Positions 1 through 12,100 of a DNA stretch of 64,000 bases are shown here, piece after piece. Both the position numbers and the translations under genes were made by a program. How positions within the stretch are numbered: position 1 is the first letter of the stretch; each line of letters opens with the position of its first letter. The notes beneath the pieces were generated by a model. That model saw nothing but the letters and a program-made list of their open reading frames with translations. It had not been told where the DNA came from and did not search any database. Origin of the DNA: Chitinophagaceae bacterium (GTDB lineage: Bacteria > Bacteroidota > Bacteroidia > Chitinophagales > Chitinophagaceae); NCBI GenBank assembly GCA_947447265.1, contig CANFKC010000001.1, forward strand, positions 142,038 through 206,037, in the 5' to 3' direction.

Positions 1-459
1 CGGCAATATGAATTTTTCGTTGTTTTTGTGCTTGCCTACTATTTCAAGCAGACCGGCGGTAGTACCATCTGCAGAAAAGAATACCTTTCTTTTGCGGTAC
101 AATATGAACTTCTGGAGGTATAATGCAACTGCTTCTGTTATGCAGAAGTACTTCATTTCCTGCGATACCTTTACTTTCAACTCTTCGCATATCCTGAAGA
201 AATGATCAACTGCGCTACGGCTAGTGAACACTATTGCAGTGTACTCGGTAATATCAACACGTTGTTTGCGGAACTCCTTTCCTGACAAGCCTTCCACGCG
301 AATGAAAGCGTGAAAATCAACCTTTACATCATATTTTTTGGCAAGCTCAAAATAGGGAGATTTATCAGTCTCTGGGCGAGGCTGAGTAATTAAAATACTA
401 TTAACCTTAACTTCCTTTTTTTCAGCAGTTTTCTTTTTTGAACTAACAACTTTTGCCAT
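1..459 (-). CDS. hemD: Uroporphyrinogen-III synthase, C-terminal part cut by window edge
   Basis: The reverse strand is open from an ATG at 459 to the window edge, giving 153 codons without a stop. The product starts with a lysine-rich stretch, then shows the HemD-type elements SILITQPRP (about residues 20-28) and AIVFTSRSAVDHFF (about 82-95). HemD closes and isomerises hydroxymethylbilane to uroporphyrinogen III in heme synthesis. The lysine-rich N-terminus is typical of Bacteroidota versions. It lies 53 bp downstream of the DUF4271 gene on the same strand, a pairing I recall from this phylum, so the two probably share a transcript. The family call is from recognised sequence, not a search. 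Confidence 0.82.
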   Translation of the reverse strand, partial: MAKVVSSKKKTAEKKEVKVNSILITQPRPETDKSPYFELAKKYDVKVDFHAFIRVEGLSGKEFRKQRVDITEYTAIVFTSRSAVDHFFRICEELKVKVSQEMKYFCITEAVALYLQKFILYRKRKVFFSADGTTAGLLEIVGKHKNNEKFILP

Positions 460-512
460 ATTCTAGGACCCGGTAATTTTTTGAAAGGTTGTTGTATTCC
501 GGCAACATTAAT

Positions 513-1388
513 TTAATAAAACATTAGTCCTTTAACTAATAATTTCATTAAAACCGCCAGTGGCAATATTTCCGAGGCGCAAAGGTACATAAAAAAATGG
601 AATTTACTATATTGGAAAAACGACCCGAAAACCTGCCACGACCTCACATACCTGTTTAACAGCAATATGCCCCCAATTACAAATGAGATAATAACTATTT
701 GTTGTGCAATATCCCTGTCAGCAAAAGCCAGCACTATAATGAACGGTATTAGTACCATGCCGAGGATCTTATTAATAAGAAATACGTTAAACAAATACTG
801 CTCCGTAACCCCTTCTAACCTGAAGGCCCAGCCACTGAAACGCACAGCCGCATATTTGGCCGCGTAAATAATGCCCGTGCCGGCAATAAGCATGATGAGC
901 AACAACGAAGATGGTATAACCCCCGAATGGTGCGGCGTGAACAACTTTACCACATAGTAGATATAAGCACCTTCGGCTATTATGAAAAAGATGTTCATTA
1001 AAAAATTGGGCAAGCCTGCGCTGGCCAGCTGGTCTTTCAGTTGCCTGCTGCTGAGTGTCGGGTTCCAGAACGCCATCCAGAGGTTGTAGAAATACCGTTC
1101 ATCTACAAACCGGATCACGCCCAGCATCAGGCACAACGACAGCAAGAGGTAAAAATCAGATGTGGCGGACGTGAAGGGGTGCGGCATTTCTACATCGCTG
1201 ATAATGTAGCGGGTAGCCAGCATCGGGTGGCGCGTTAATACGCTATCCATCATATGCACGGTACCTGCTTTCAGTACGGCGGTATCTGCAACCGTAACTA
1301 TCCCGTATTTTGACAGGTTTACCTTAGCCATCCCCTCGTTACAAGAGAAAGCCAGCATTAAAAACAACAAAAATTTAAAATACCGCAT
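513..1388 (-). CDS. DUF4271 integral membrane protein
   Basis: This is a 291-residue protein with an N-terminal hydrophobic signal (MRYFKFLLFLMLAFSC) and about six later membrane segments, the last running to the C-terminus. It matches the DUF4271 family, which has no known activity. The frame is open from a TTG at 1400, but that codon lies inside a TAnnTTTG box, so the ATG at 1388 is the better start. It is followed at 53 bp by hemD on the same strand, and the divergent neighbour is the heme chaperone hemW. A heme-related envelope role is therefore possible, but that rests on context only. Confidence 0.75.
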   Translation of the reverse strand: MRYFKFLLFLMLAFSCNEGMAKVNLSKYGIVTVADTAVLKAGTVHMMDSVLTRHPMLATRYIISDVEMPHPFTSATSDFYLLLSLCLMLGVIRFVDERYFYNLWMAFWNPTLSSRQLKDQLASAGLPNFLMNIFFIIAEGAYIYYVVKLFTPHHSGVIPSSLLLIMLIAGTGIIYAAKYAAVRFSGWAFRLEGVTEQYLFNVFLINKILGMVLIPFIIVLAFADRDIAQQIVIISFVIGGILLLNRYVRSWQVFGSFFQYSKFHFFMYLCASEILPLAVLMKLLVKGLMFY

Positions 1389-1397
1389 CTGAAAACG

Positions 1398-1405
1398 CAA
1401 AACTA
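1398..1405 (-). promoter_or_regulatory. Bacteroidota -7 box for the DUF4271-hemD pair
   Basis: The reverse strand reads TAGTTTTG followed by CG, nine bases before the ATG at 1388. This fits the phylum's -7 consensus TAnnTTTG. No convincing -33 TTG was found at the usual 19-21 base spacing. Confidence 0.5.
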
Positions 1406-1500
1406 ACTGTTTATCGGTTCATAATATTTGCAGCCGATTAATAGTGCACGAATATTTTTCCACCCGGGTTGTTAGTAACACTTCGCCAGCCCATTTAGCG

Positions 1501-1508
1501 TAATTTTG
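1501..1508 (+). promoter_or_regulatory. -7 box of hemW
   Basis: TAATTTTG followed by CA ends six bases before the hemW ATG. If transcription starts about four bases after the box, the mRNA leader would be only a few bases long. Confidence 0.55.
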
Positions 1509-1514
1509 CAACCT

Positions 1515-2690
1515 ATGTTACAGCCCGAAAACCCAGACGCACAACCCAGGCACAAGGCAGGCAATGCTGGTATTTACCTGCATATACCTTTCTGTAAAAA
1601 AGCTTGTGTGTATTGTAACTTTCATTTTTCTACTTCTCTCAGCAATAAGGACGAGCTGTTGAAGGCTATGCTGCACGAAATAGAACAGCAGCGCGATTAC
1701 CTGGCAGGCACGCCGGTTTCCACTATTTACTTTGGGGGCGGCACTCCATCGCTCCTTTCCGCTGACGAAATAATGAAACTGATAGACGCTGTTTACAAAT
1801 ACTATCCTATAGCTGAAATAAAAGAATGTACCCTTGAAGCCAATCCAGACGACCTCGATAAAGGCTATTTAAAGGCTTTAAAAGCGACCCCAGTAAACCG
1901 ACTAAGCATAGGGGTGCAATCGTTTGTAGAAAGCGACCTCGAATACATGAAAAGGGCACATACCGCACAACAGGCGGACTATGCCATTAAGGCCGCCCAG
2001 GATGCCGGTTTTTCCAACCTTAGCATTGACCTGATATATGGCACCCCCGGACTGTCAGATAAGGCATGGAAGGATAATCTTTCCCGGGTAAGAGAGCTGC
2101 AGATACCGCACTTTTCATCGTATGCGCTGACGGTAGAAGAAAAGACCGCACTGAATTATGCTATTCAGAAAAAGAAATCTGCCCCGGTTGACCCGGCACA
2201 GGCGGCCGCACAATTTGAATTGCTTTCAGAATTTGCTGCGGTAAATGGCTATGACCATTACGAGATATCCAACCTGGCGTTGCCCGGCAAATATGCGGTG
2301 CACAATACCAACTACTGGCTGGGTATGCCCTATCTTGGCATAGGCCCATCGGCGCATTCTTTCAATGGCACAGCGCGCAAGGCTAACATCAGCAACAACG
2401 CCTTATATACAACTGCATTGCTGTCCGGTAAAGAAGCCCCTGCAGAAACGGAGCAGCTGACCACTATTGAGCACCTGAACGAGTATATCATGACATCTAT
2501 CCGCACTATGTGGGGGTGTGACCTGAACTTTGTTTCCGTTAAATGGGGATGTGATTACCGCTCGGTAATTGAAAAAGAATCCGAAAAACACATTAGCCGC
2601 GGCTTATTGGTTAAAAAGGACGCCACCCTACTACTTACACAACACGGTAAACATTTTGCTGACAGAATAGCGTCAGAGCTTTTCTTTTAG
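1515..2690 (+). CDS. hemW: HemW, radical SAM heme chaperone
   Basis: This 391-residue protein carries the radical SAM cluster motif C27-x3-C31-x2-C34 in HIPFCKKACVYCNFHF and the SAM-binding GGGTPSLL. After the third cysteine comes F, where true HemN coproporphyrinogen dehydrogenases have a fourth cysteine. That favours HemW, which binds heme and passes it to acceptor proteins. The length is normal for the family. The frame is open from a TTG at 1506, but this lies within the -7 box, so the ATG at 1515 was chosen. The gene is divergent from DUF4271-hemD, giving a small heme-related locus. Confidence 0.9.
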   Translation: MLQPENPDAQPRHKAGNAGIYLHIPFCKKACVYCNFHFSTSLSNKDELLKAMLHEIEQQRDYLAGTPVSTIYFGGGTPSLLSADEIMKLIDAVYKYYPIAEIKECTLEANPDDLDKGYLKALKATPVNRLSIGVQSFVESDLEYMKRAHTAQQADYAIKAAQDAGFSNLSIDLIYGTPGLSDKAWKDNLSRVRELQIPHFSSYALTVEEKTALNYAIQKKKSAPVDPAQAAAQFELLSEFAAVNGYDHYEISNLALPGKYAVHNTNYWLGMPYLGIGPSAHSFNGTARKANISNNALYTTALLSGKEAPAETEQLTTIEHLNEYIMTSIRTMWGCDLNFVSVKWGCDYRSVIEKESEKHISRGLLVKKDATLLLTQHGKHFADRIASELFF

Positions 2691-3053
2691 GGGATACAAA
2701 GATTATATTCATCATCCAAAGCTGGTGAAATGAACGCTCTATTGCGTGCTTCCAGCAAAAACGATATGCAATAGTTGCAGCACTGGTGCTTCAACCAATC
2801 CTGCTTTTGCAGCAAATTTCGGCAGGCTGATTTCAACATCAAAACACGTCACGAAAATAACGTTTAACCCTTCGGGGTTGCCAGCGTATATCCATATTCC
2901 GTGGGTAATCAACCGCGGCCATTCCTATTTACGTCCTTCGGAGTAGGCTGAATGTTGATAGCCGAATGGCGCAAATTAAAAAAGACCCATGAGGCTTTTT
3001 GAAAGCCAACCGGCATTACCAATTGCATCCAAAATCCATTCATTAGCATAAAG
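2691..3053. other. Intergenic region between hemW and the giant gene
   Basis: No credible gene was found; the short open frame near 2746-2946 has no recognisable domain. The region holds one copy of a three-hairpin repeat (2866-2944) and ends in a strong terminator. Confidence 0.6.
2866..2944 (+). repeat. Three-hairpin element, copy 1 (degenerate)
   Basis: There are three short hairpins in a row: AACCC/GGGTT (2866-2879), CCGTGGGT/AACCGCGG (2899-2918, one wobble and one mismatch) and a weak TCC-TTC-GGA hairpin inside 2932-2944. The spacers are 18 and 13 nt. The same architecture and spacers occur at 42046-42125, with shared bases around the second hairpin and the following ATTCC. Both copies follow the 3' end of a + strand gene. 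Confidence 0.6.
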
Positions 3054-3089
3054 AAACGAGCCGCTCCAAATTAATGGAGCGGCTCGTTT
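3054..3089. terminator. Strong bidirectional terminator
   Basis: This is a 15-bp perfect stem (AAACGAGCCGCTCCA, 3054-3068, with 3075-3089) around a 6-nt loop. It is T-rich on the + side and has TTTCTTT on the - side. It lies 28 bp beyond the stop of the giant leftward gene and can also stop read-through from hemW. Confidence 0.88.
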
Positions 3090-3116
3090 TTATTTGAGAA
3101 GTAATCAATATTCCGA

Positions 3117-6100
3117 CTACTCTTTAATCAACCTCTGAACAACTTTCTGATCGCCTGAAGTAAGCTCAACCATGTAAACGCCTGCTGCAAAATTGCTCAG
3201 CTGTACGCTGATACTGCCATTTTGCTTAGTGCCGATATTCTGGTTGTAAACACTTACACCTGAAAGATCAAGAACTCGTACGCTTACTGCTTCAGCTTTA
3301 CCGTTTGTGAAACCGATAGTTACTTCGTCAGTAGCAGGGTTTGGAGTCATAGTAACCTGCAGACCCTTGTTATTAGCAACGGTAGAAGGAGCCATGCTTA
3401 ACTCAAACCTTTGTTCGCCCTGTGTTTGCTTATCTGAAGAGATAGAGAACCTGTATTCAGTACCTTGTTGTAACAATACAAATTGTTTCAACAGTTTGTC
3501 ATGCAGGTAAACTTTACCCCCTTCAGGAAGAGCAACGTTTTCAGACTTGATAATGAAATCCTGAGCAATGTTACTTTGGATACCCAATGGTATTGCACTT
3601 TCAGCCTGGTAAGGACGGCCATCGATTGTCAATTTCTTGTTGTCAGCTGACAAGCTATAGAAATTAAGATCAGCAGGGCTGTTTGGCTTAGTTGCGTCAT
3701 AGTTACCATCTTCTTCGTTAGTAGCATCATCGTTAAACTTGATGTTTAACATATCCCAAGGATGATAGTTTGCATCATAGATAGTTAATGCAACATAATC
3801 AGGACTAGCTTTCAACACACTAGTTGTTGATGTGGCATTCTTCATGCTTTCCGTGAACGTCATAGTTGCAGCATTGTAAGCAGCACGTACCTGGAAGCAA
3901 GCGTTAGCCTGCAAGTAGTAAGGAACTGCAGTAACAGAAGGAATTGCCTGAGCCTGGAACTGACCGGCAGAACCAAGGAACGGATTCCAGATATAGTATG
4001 CTGCACCAGTTACCGCACCGGCAACTTTCGCGTTGAATACACTTGTACCGATATCAACCGGAGAAGCGTAAGGGTTACCTACCATGTTGTATTCCTGGTT
4101 AGCGGCTGAACCCTTAGCAAGAACAACTGTCTGAGTGCCCTGGTTCAACACACCTGACTGTGCAACGGTAGTTGAAGATGGAACGTAAGCACCATAGCCT
4201 AAACCTTCGCCCTTAGCACCACGGAAGTACAAACGAATACCCTGATATTGATGTATCCTGTTACTGTCAGCGGTAACATAAGCGCTTGTGAAAGGCCTCC
4301 AACCTGGATCAGATGCAGCAGCTGAGTTACCAAACAAAGGATCGTAACGGAATGCAGATGGAGCATTAGAAGCAGTAGTAGTGAAACCGTTAGAAGCACC
4401 ACCGGCACCAGTTACGTCTATGTAATTCTGAATCTGGTCAAGACCAATGTAGTTGCTGAACGGATGAGCCCAGAAACGATAAGCACGACGACCACCTGGT
4501 ATCCACTGAGTTACTTTAACATTACCTGTTATTGCACTACCAGAAGCAGGAACCGGTGCAAGACGCGCAGTGCCGAAACTATCTGAGTAGAATACAACGC
4601 TATCACCTGTAGCAAGCGTACCAGCAGTAATAGTAGCAACACCCTTGATTGTGAACCTTGAAGCAACGCTTACAGTAGCACCGCTTGGGTTGTTCAACTC
4701 AAAGTTGTTAACAGAACCAATACCAGAGATAGTCTGACTACCTGCTGAACTATTCAGAACAACCGAACCAGCACCGGTAATAGAACCGCTGTGTGTCATG
4801 TTACCCTTAATATTCAGGTTACCGCCATTGCCAATTGCAACAGTAGCACCAGAAGCGATAGTGATGTTATTCGCAGTACCACTTGCAGAAGCAGCAATTA
4901 CTGGGCTGTAAGTAGTTCCTGAAGGAATAATTACATTATCAGTTGCTGTTGGTATGAAACCGCAAGACCAGTTAGTTGTTGTATTCCATTCAGTTTCAAC
5001 ACCCGTAGTACCACCTACCCATGTCATTGGAATAGGATTGATAACAGTATCGATATTGATAGAATCAGAACATACCGGATTGTGTACATCATACAATGTG
5101 TAAGTAGTTGCAGTAGTTAACGCACCTGTTGTAAGTGTGTAAGTACCGCCAGTTAATGTAGCATTAATGATAGAACCGTGGTTGATCTGGTAAGAAACTG
5201 TAGCACCAGAAGTACCGGTAAATACAATACTTGTTGAATAACCAGAGCAAGGAGGAACTGCTGAAGTAATGCTACCTGCAGGAACAGCGTAAAGGGTCAG
5301 CGTAAAGCCATATGATGTGCTAGAGCAAGGACCGTTTGAAACTGTTATTGTTCCGGTATAAACACCTGCGATACTTGTTGAAGGTATTGTAAGAGCGATA
5401 GCAGAACCAGACAGTGTTGCACCTGATACGTTGCTGAAGCCATCAGTGATAGCAGCAGAACCCCATGTGATACTGTATGTTGTAGGAGAACCTGTAGGGC
5501 TTGAGAACGAAATGTTAGCTGATGTAGCTGGCTGGCAAAGACTTGGGTTAGCTCCTAAAGTAATAGAAGGAGTTGTGTTAACCGTGTCAGCACCTGTCTG
5601 CCATACATTGCAACCACCTACTGAAGCTAATACTGTATAAGCTCCTGTAGTGTACTGAGTACCGAACGTTACACCAGTACCTGTAGAACCAGTAACAGGG
5701 CTACCTGATACTACACTGTTCTTATACATCTGGTAGCTAACACCTGTTTCAGAGTTAGAAGTACCAACTGTAACACCAGCAGCAGTACAACCATTACCAC
5801 CGGTAACACTGTAAGCAACAGGAGAAACTGCGATAGTAGAAGAACCTGTCATTGTAGTTTGGCAACCACCTGCTGTAGCAGTACCAACAACTGAGTAAGA
5901 ACCAGCGCCATAAACTGTACCGAAAGATATTGCAGAAGCAGTACCAGCCACAGGGCTGCCAACAGCTGATGCACCAAGGTATAATTGATAGTTAACACCA
6001 ACATCAGAACCAGATAAGCCAATTGTCACACCTGAGTATGAGCAACCTGAACCACCTGTCATTGTGTATGTGTTAGGGCTGTTGTAGATAATGCAAGAAC

Positions 6101-9100
6101 CTGTCATTGTAGTCTGGCAACCGCCTGTAATAAGCGTTGCTACTATAGTGTAGGTACCAGTAACGGTCATCGTACCAAAGCTGATTGAAGAACCTGTACC
6201 TGTTACAGGACTGCCAACCGGAGTTGCACCTCTGTATAACTGGTAAGTAGCGGTTGCCTGCGAGTTTGGCAATGTAATAGTAGTACCTGCAGTACAACCT
6301 GTAGCAGGAGCTACCGTGTAAGCTGTTGGTGGCGTGTAAACGTTAACTGTATTAGTAGAAACGTTACCCGCTGTACAACCGCTGTTTGCATCAACTGAAG
6401 TTACAGTGTAGACAGTAGTAGAAGTGATACCTGTTGACACCGGATTAGCGATGTTGGTAGCGCTTAAGCTACTACCTGGAGTCCATGTGTAGCTGTAAAC
6501 CGGACGTTCAAACCTCCACGCTGTACCAGCAACAGTGTTGTTGATAGTATAGTTGACGTTGTTTTGACCAGGAACGGTTGTAGACAAGCTATAACCTGGG
6601 TTTTGAATACCGCATACCATGTTGTAGGTACTTGCTGTATTTGCTTTTGAAATGAACATTTCAATAACGTTGCTGGTTTCATACAGTACGATCTGTCCCG
6701 TGTTAGGAGCGCCGCCTGAAAAATCACCATAATTGTTATAGTTCACTACAAACTTACGGTTTGGCGTTGTGCCGATAGTTCCATAAGTAATACCTGAACC
6801 ATTCAAATCATGCCAGAATAAAGCAATGGCACCTGGAACAGCACTCGTAGGGAAGCTTGCAACAGTATAAGATGCACTTGAACCACCGATAGAGATGAAA
6901 CCATTGGTACAGATACTTATTGTACTGTAAGCAGTACCATAGTAGTTAAATGAGAACGGAATAGTAGCCGAACTAGCAACATCATCGCCTGAAGGACCTG
7001 CAGTAGAACTGGTAAGCGTATACGGAGTGTATGGAATAGCCATAACGGTATAGTTAGTAGAACCAGATGCAGGAGAAGTAACACTAACACTAAGGTTAGA
7101 AGTACCGCCCGGGCAGATGCTAGCCGGAGTCGCTGATACAGACACTACCGGAGTAGTATCTACACTAGCCCAATATGAAGTAGATGTAGTACAACCTGAC
7201 TGCGTAGCAGATACTGAATAGATACCTGAACGGTTGGTTGCAGCACTGCCTATTGTAGCAGTAGCAGATGTTGAAGTAAAGCTCAACGGACCAGACCATG
7301 AATATGTAAATGAACCAGAACCTGTAGTATTAGCTGTTAAGCTTAACGTACCACCGCTACATACAGTAGCAGAGCTGATAGATACAGCAGATCCGTTTAC
7401 AGTCATAGAAGCAGTAACCGGAGAACCGCAACCTGTGCTATAAGTAATAGTTACAGTACCAGAAGTCATACCGGTAACAACACCAGTACCAAATCCGATT
7501 GAAGCGATTGATGGGTTAGACGACGTCCATGCACCACCAGAAATTGCATCAGTTAAAGTAGTTGTAGCAGTCGCACAAACTGATGTAGCACCAGTTATTG
7601 AAGATGGACCGCTGCTACCTACCGCTACTGTCATTGTAGTAGAGCAGCTACCGATAGCATAAGTAACCGTTTCTGTACCAACAGTGGTAGCAGTGTAAAG
7701 GTCACCGGTTGTAGCAGAGATAGTAGTACCTGTAGCAGAACCTGATACTGACCATGTACCACCAGATACTGTATTGCTGAAGTTGTTAACACTTGCAGTA
7801 CAAACTGATGATAAACCAATGATAGCAGAAGGAGTGCTGTTAGTTGTGAATGTTACTGTTGCAGCAGAACCGCAACCTGTGCTGTAGGTAATAGTACAAG
7901 TACCTGCTGACATACCAGTTACGGTACCAGTAGTAGTAGTAGCCGTAACTACCCTTGCTATTGTTGTATCAGAACTTGTCCATGTACCACCCGGAGTACT
8001 ATTAGCTAAAGTACTTGTAGCACCAACGCAAGCGTTAGCGGTACCAGTAATAGTACCAGGAGCAGCATTAGTAGTCCATGTAGTGCTAACTGCAGTACAA
8101 CCTGAAGTTGTATACAATATAGAACATGTACCAGGTGCACCACCCGTTACAACACCCGTTGTAGGGTTTACAGTTGCGATAGCTGTGTTAGAACTAGACC
8201 ATGTACCACCAGATACTGCGTTACTCAACGTTGAAGTTGAGCCAGAACAAGCACTTGGTGTACCAGAGAACGCGCCACCTGATGGGTTAGCAGTGATCAA
8301 CTGGTTTGATGATGTAGCAGAACCACCTGAAGCAGTACAAGTTAATACGCAATTGTAGTAGGTATTAGTTGCAACTGAAGGCGCATAAGTATAGTTTGTC
8401 GCACCAGAGATAGCAGTATAAGTACCACCCGATGTAGCTGAAGACTGCCACTGGTAAGTTAAACCAGTAACGCCAACTGCAGCTGTAGGATACATACTTG
8501 TAGATACCGGAGAGCAACCTGTTGTAGGTGTTGCAGAAACAGCACCTGCTGTAGGCGTACCTGAGCAAGCAACAGGAGCAATTACGTTAACCTTGTAGTC
8601 GCGGCAATCACCGTAGCTGATAGCTGTAGTAGGACATGGATTCATTGAAGGATATGCGCTGAAACCACAGCAAGCATACTGAACCTGTACCCTCATCCTG
8701 TGATAACCAGGTGTTGCAGTAGAAGGAATAGTAATAGAAACAGCCTGAGCAGGTGTAGCAAAGTAGTTATAACCACCTACACTTTCAGATGATGCAAAAG
8801 AACCATCATCGTTATAGTCAATCCATATCTGACTAACCATACTGCTGTAGTATGTGCCGCCTGTTGTAATAGTACTTGTAAAAGTATTACCACGTAAGAA
8901 GCCAACAGAAGTAGATGAAGTCAGATCTTCCCATCCTGAACCAGAACATGCAGAAGCATCAGCAATAGAACCAGATGTACCGGTTACTGCAAACTGAGCA
9001 TACATGCTGTAAGAAGAACAAGCAGCAGAAGCTGAACCATAAGTTGGAGTACAAGAAGATGCTGGTAAAGCCCATGTCGCAGTAGTTGTGTTCGTATTAG

Positions 9101-12100
9101 CAGAAACGCCTGAATAAGAACAGGTAACTATGCAACGATAATCAGTAGATGATGAGATACCGGTAAAGCTATAGGTAGCCAATGTAGCACCGGTAATGTT
9201 AGACCATGAACCTGCACCTGCAGCAGAAGACTGCCATTGGAAACCAATGCCACCTGAAGCAGAGTAACCTGAACATGTAAGTGTGAAAGTAGTACCACCT
9301 GAACCTGTTGTAGGAGATACTGCAGCAGTACCTGATGTTGGTGTACCAGAGCAAGGACTTGCACCTGTACCATTTACACTAGAACATACAGCAGAAGCCA
9401 AGCCACCACCTGATACACAAATAGTACCAGAGAATGAACCCGCACTTGCAGGAGAGAACCTTACACCAATTGTACCTGCAGAAACAGTAGCACCGGTGTA
9501 AGCTATTGTATAGCTGGAAACCCATGCAGAACCATTGTATACTTCGAACGCTGAACTAGAGCTGGTAACGGTAAGGTTACTTGCTGCAGGTGTAAGGTAA
9601 GATGCATTAAGAGTCAGCGTGCTTGTAGCAGATGAAGTACCTGTAGTTGTAGGTGAGAACGAAATTGACGTAGGAGTCAACGTTGCCGCCGGAGGAGGAG
9701 GCAGGATGTTGATTCTGTAATCACGAGCATCACCATAAGAGATCGCTGTTGTAGGGCAAGGGTTGATGCTTGGGTAAGCAGCACCACCGCAACATTGGTA
9801 GTTAGTCACTTCCCTCATCATGTGGCTGCCCAGAGTTGCAGATGATGGTGTAGCAATTGTAATAACCGGTGCAGATGTACCAAAACTACCACCGCCGCCT
9901 ATGCTTTCTGAAGCTGCAAAAGTACCATCATCATTATAATCTATCCAGAACTGTGTATGCAAGCTTCCAAAGTAACTTCCAGACATAGCCAGGGTTACAT
10001 TATAAGTAACACCAGCCGTTATAGAACAAGACAATGAAGTCCTGTCTTCGTAGCTTGTACTGGTACAAGCAGTACCATCGCTTATAGAACCAGAAACACC
10101 AACCAATGTACCTATACTACCTGACATTGGATATGAGCTACAAGGGTTAGCAAATGCTGGTACGCAATAGTTAGAGATACGAGCAACAGATGAGTATTGG
10201 TTAAGACCAGAATACGTACAAGTAACCAGGCAATAGTAATACATGCTCGATGTTAAACCAGAGAATGTATACGTTGCATTGGTTGCACCGGTAATATTAG
10301 TCCAGGCTGAACTTCCTGTAGTCGACTGCATCCACTGATAAGTAAGACCAAGGCCAATTGAAGAACCTGACAAACTTAACGTGAATGAAGTAGCAGAAGT
10401 ACCTGCACTCGGCGTAGTTACTGTAGTACCTGCAGTTGGTGTACCAGAACATGCGTTAGCACTTGTACCAGTTACTGGTATGTTCAATGGAGTTAAACCA
10501 CCACCTGAAAGAACAACGTTACCTGAGTAAGCACCTACAGTTGATGGAGCGTTAAACTTAACGAATACGCTGGTAGCAGCAACGGTAGCTGAAGAGTAAG
10601 ATATTGCATAAGAAGAAACGTATGTACCACCTGAAGTGCTGCAAACTGAGAAGTTTGTTGGAGCAGTTACAGTAAGCGCATCAGTTGACGGTGTTAAGAA
10701 CGAACCGGTAACAACTGTTGACTGTGCAGTAGATGTTGTACTTGCAGCAATAGTACCAAAGCTAAGCGACGTTGGTGTAGCTGAAGACATTGGAGGAGGG
10801 TTCTGGATGATTACATAGTAATCACGCGCATCACCATACGATATAGCAGTTGTAGGGCAAGGGTTAACACTTGGATAACCAGCACCACCGCAACAAGCAG
10901 CATAGTTACCAACTATCCTGGCCCTGTGCATACCTAATGCAGCACCGGAAGGTACTGTCATGCTGAAGGTAGGAGTTGATGTAGATATTGAACCATAGGC
11001 GTTACCACCCATGCTTTCACTGCTTTCGAAAGTACCGTTATCGTTATAGTCGATCCAGAACTGTGTACCGAAACTTGTATAGTAAGTAGTACTTACGTTT
11101 TCAGTAACAGTGTAAGAAATGCTCCTGTATAAGGTGCAACCGATTGAAGAAGAATAATCGATGTAGCTGGAACCTGTACATGCGTTATTATCAACAATAG
11201 AACCTGAACCACCTACTAAAAGCTTGACAGATGTAGTCATCGGGAATGAGCTACAAGCGTTAGCAAATGTTGGGGTACAGCTTGAAGCTGGTAATACCCA
11301 AGTAGCTGTAACCGGAGATGTAGTAGCTGATGAACCTGAGTATGAGCAGGTAACAACACAACGGTAGTCTGTGCTTGAAGTGATACCGGTAAATGTATAG
11401 GTAGATAAAGTAGCACCTGCTAAAGTTGTCCATGTACCTGAACCCGATGGGTTACGATATTCCCACTGGAAGCCGATACCACCTGATGCAGTATAGCCAG
11501 TACATGTAAGTGTAAAGGCAGTAGAAGCAGCGCCTGTAGTAGGAGAAACCGCTGCAGTACCTGCAGTTGGAGTACCAGAACAAGCAGTAGCGCCTGTACC
11601 GTTTACACTGGCACAAACTGCTGAAGCAAGACCACCACCTGATACACAGATAGTACCCGAGAAGGTACCGGTAGAACCTGGAGTAAACCTTACTGGTATA
11701 GTGCCTGCAGAAACTGTAGCAGCTGAGTAAGAAATACTGTAGCTGGTAGAAACCCATGCAGAACCATTATACATCTCAAAGTTTGAGTTGGAGCTGGTTA
11801 CAGTAAGAGCACCTGTAGAAGGCGTTAAATAAGTCGCATTCAATATAACGTTGGTTGTTGCAGAAGATGAACCTACCAATGTTGGAGAGAATGATATTGA
11901 AGTTGGAGCAACTGTAGCTGCTGGCGGAGGAGGAATCACATTTACTGTGTAATCACGTGCATCACCATAAGATATTGCAGTTGTAGGGCAAGGGTTAACG
12001 CTTGGATAAGCAGCACCACCGCAACAAACCGCATAGTTACCGACTAACCTCATTCTGTGTGTACCGGGAGTGGCAGTTGCAGGTAAAGTAAGCGAAATAA

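Noticed and set aside
1506..1514. TTG start of hemW at 1506
   Set aside because: It lies inside the TAATTTTG promoter box; the ATG at 1515 is consistent with the family.
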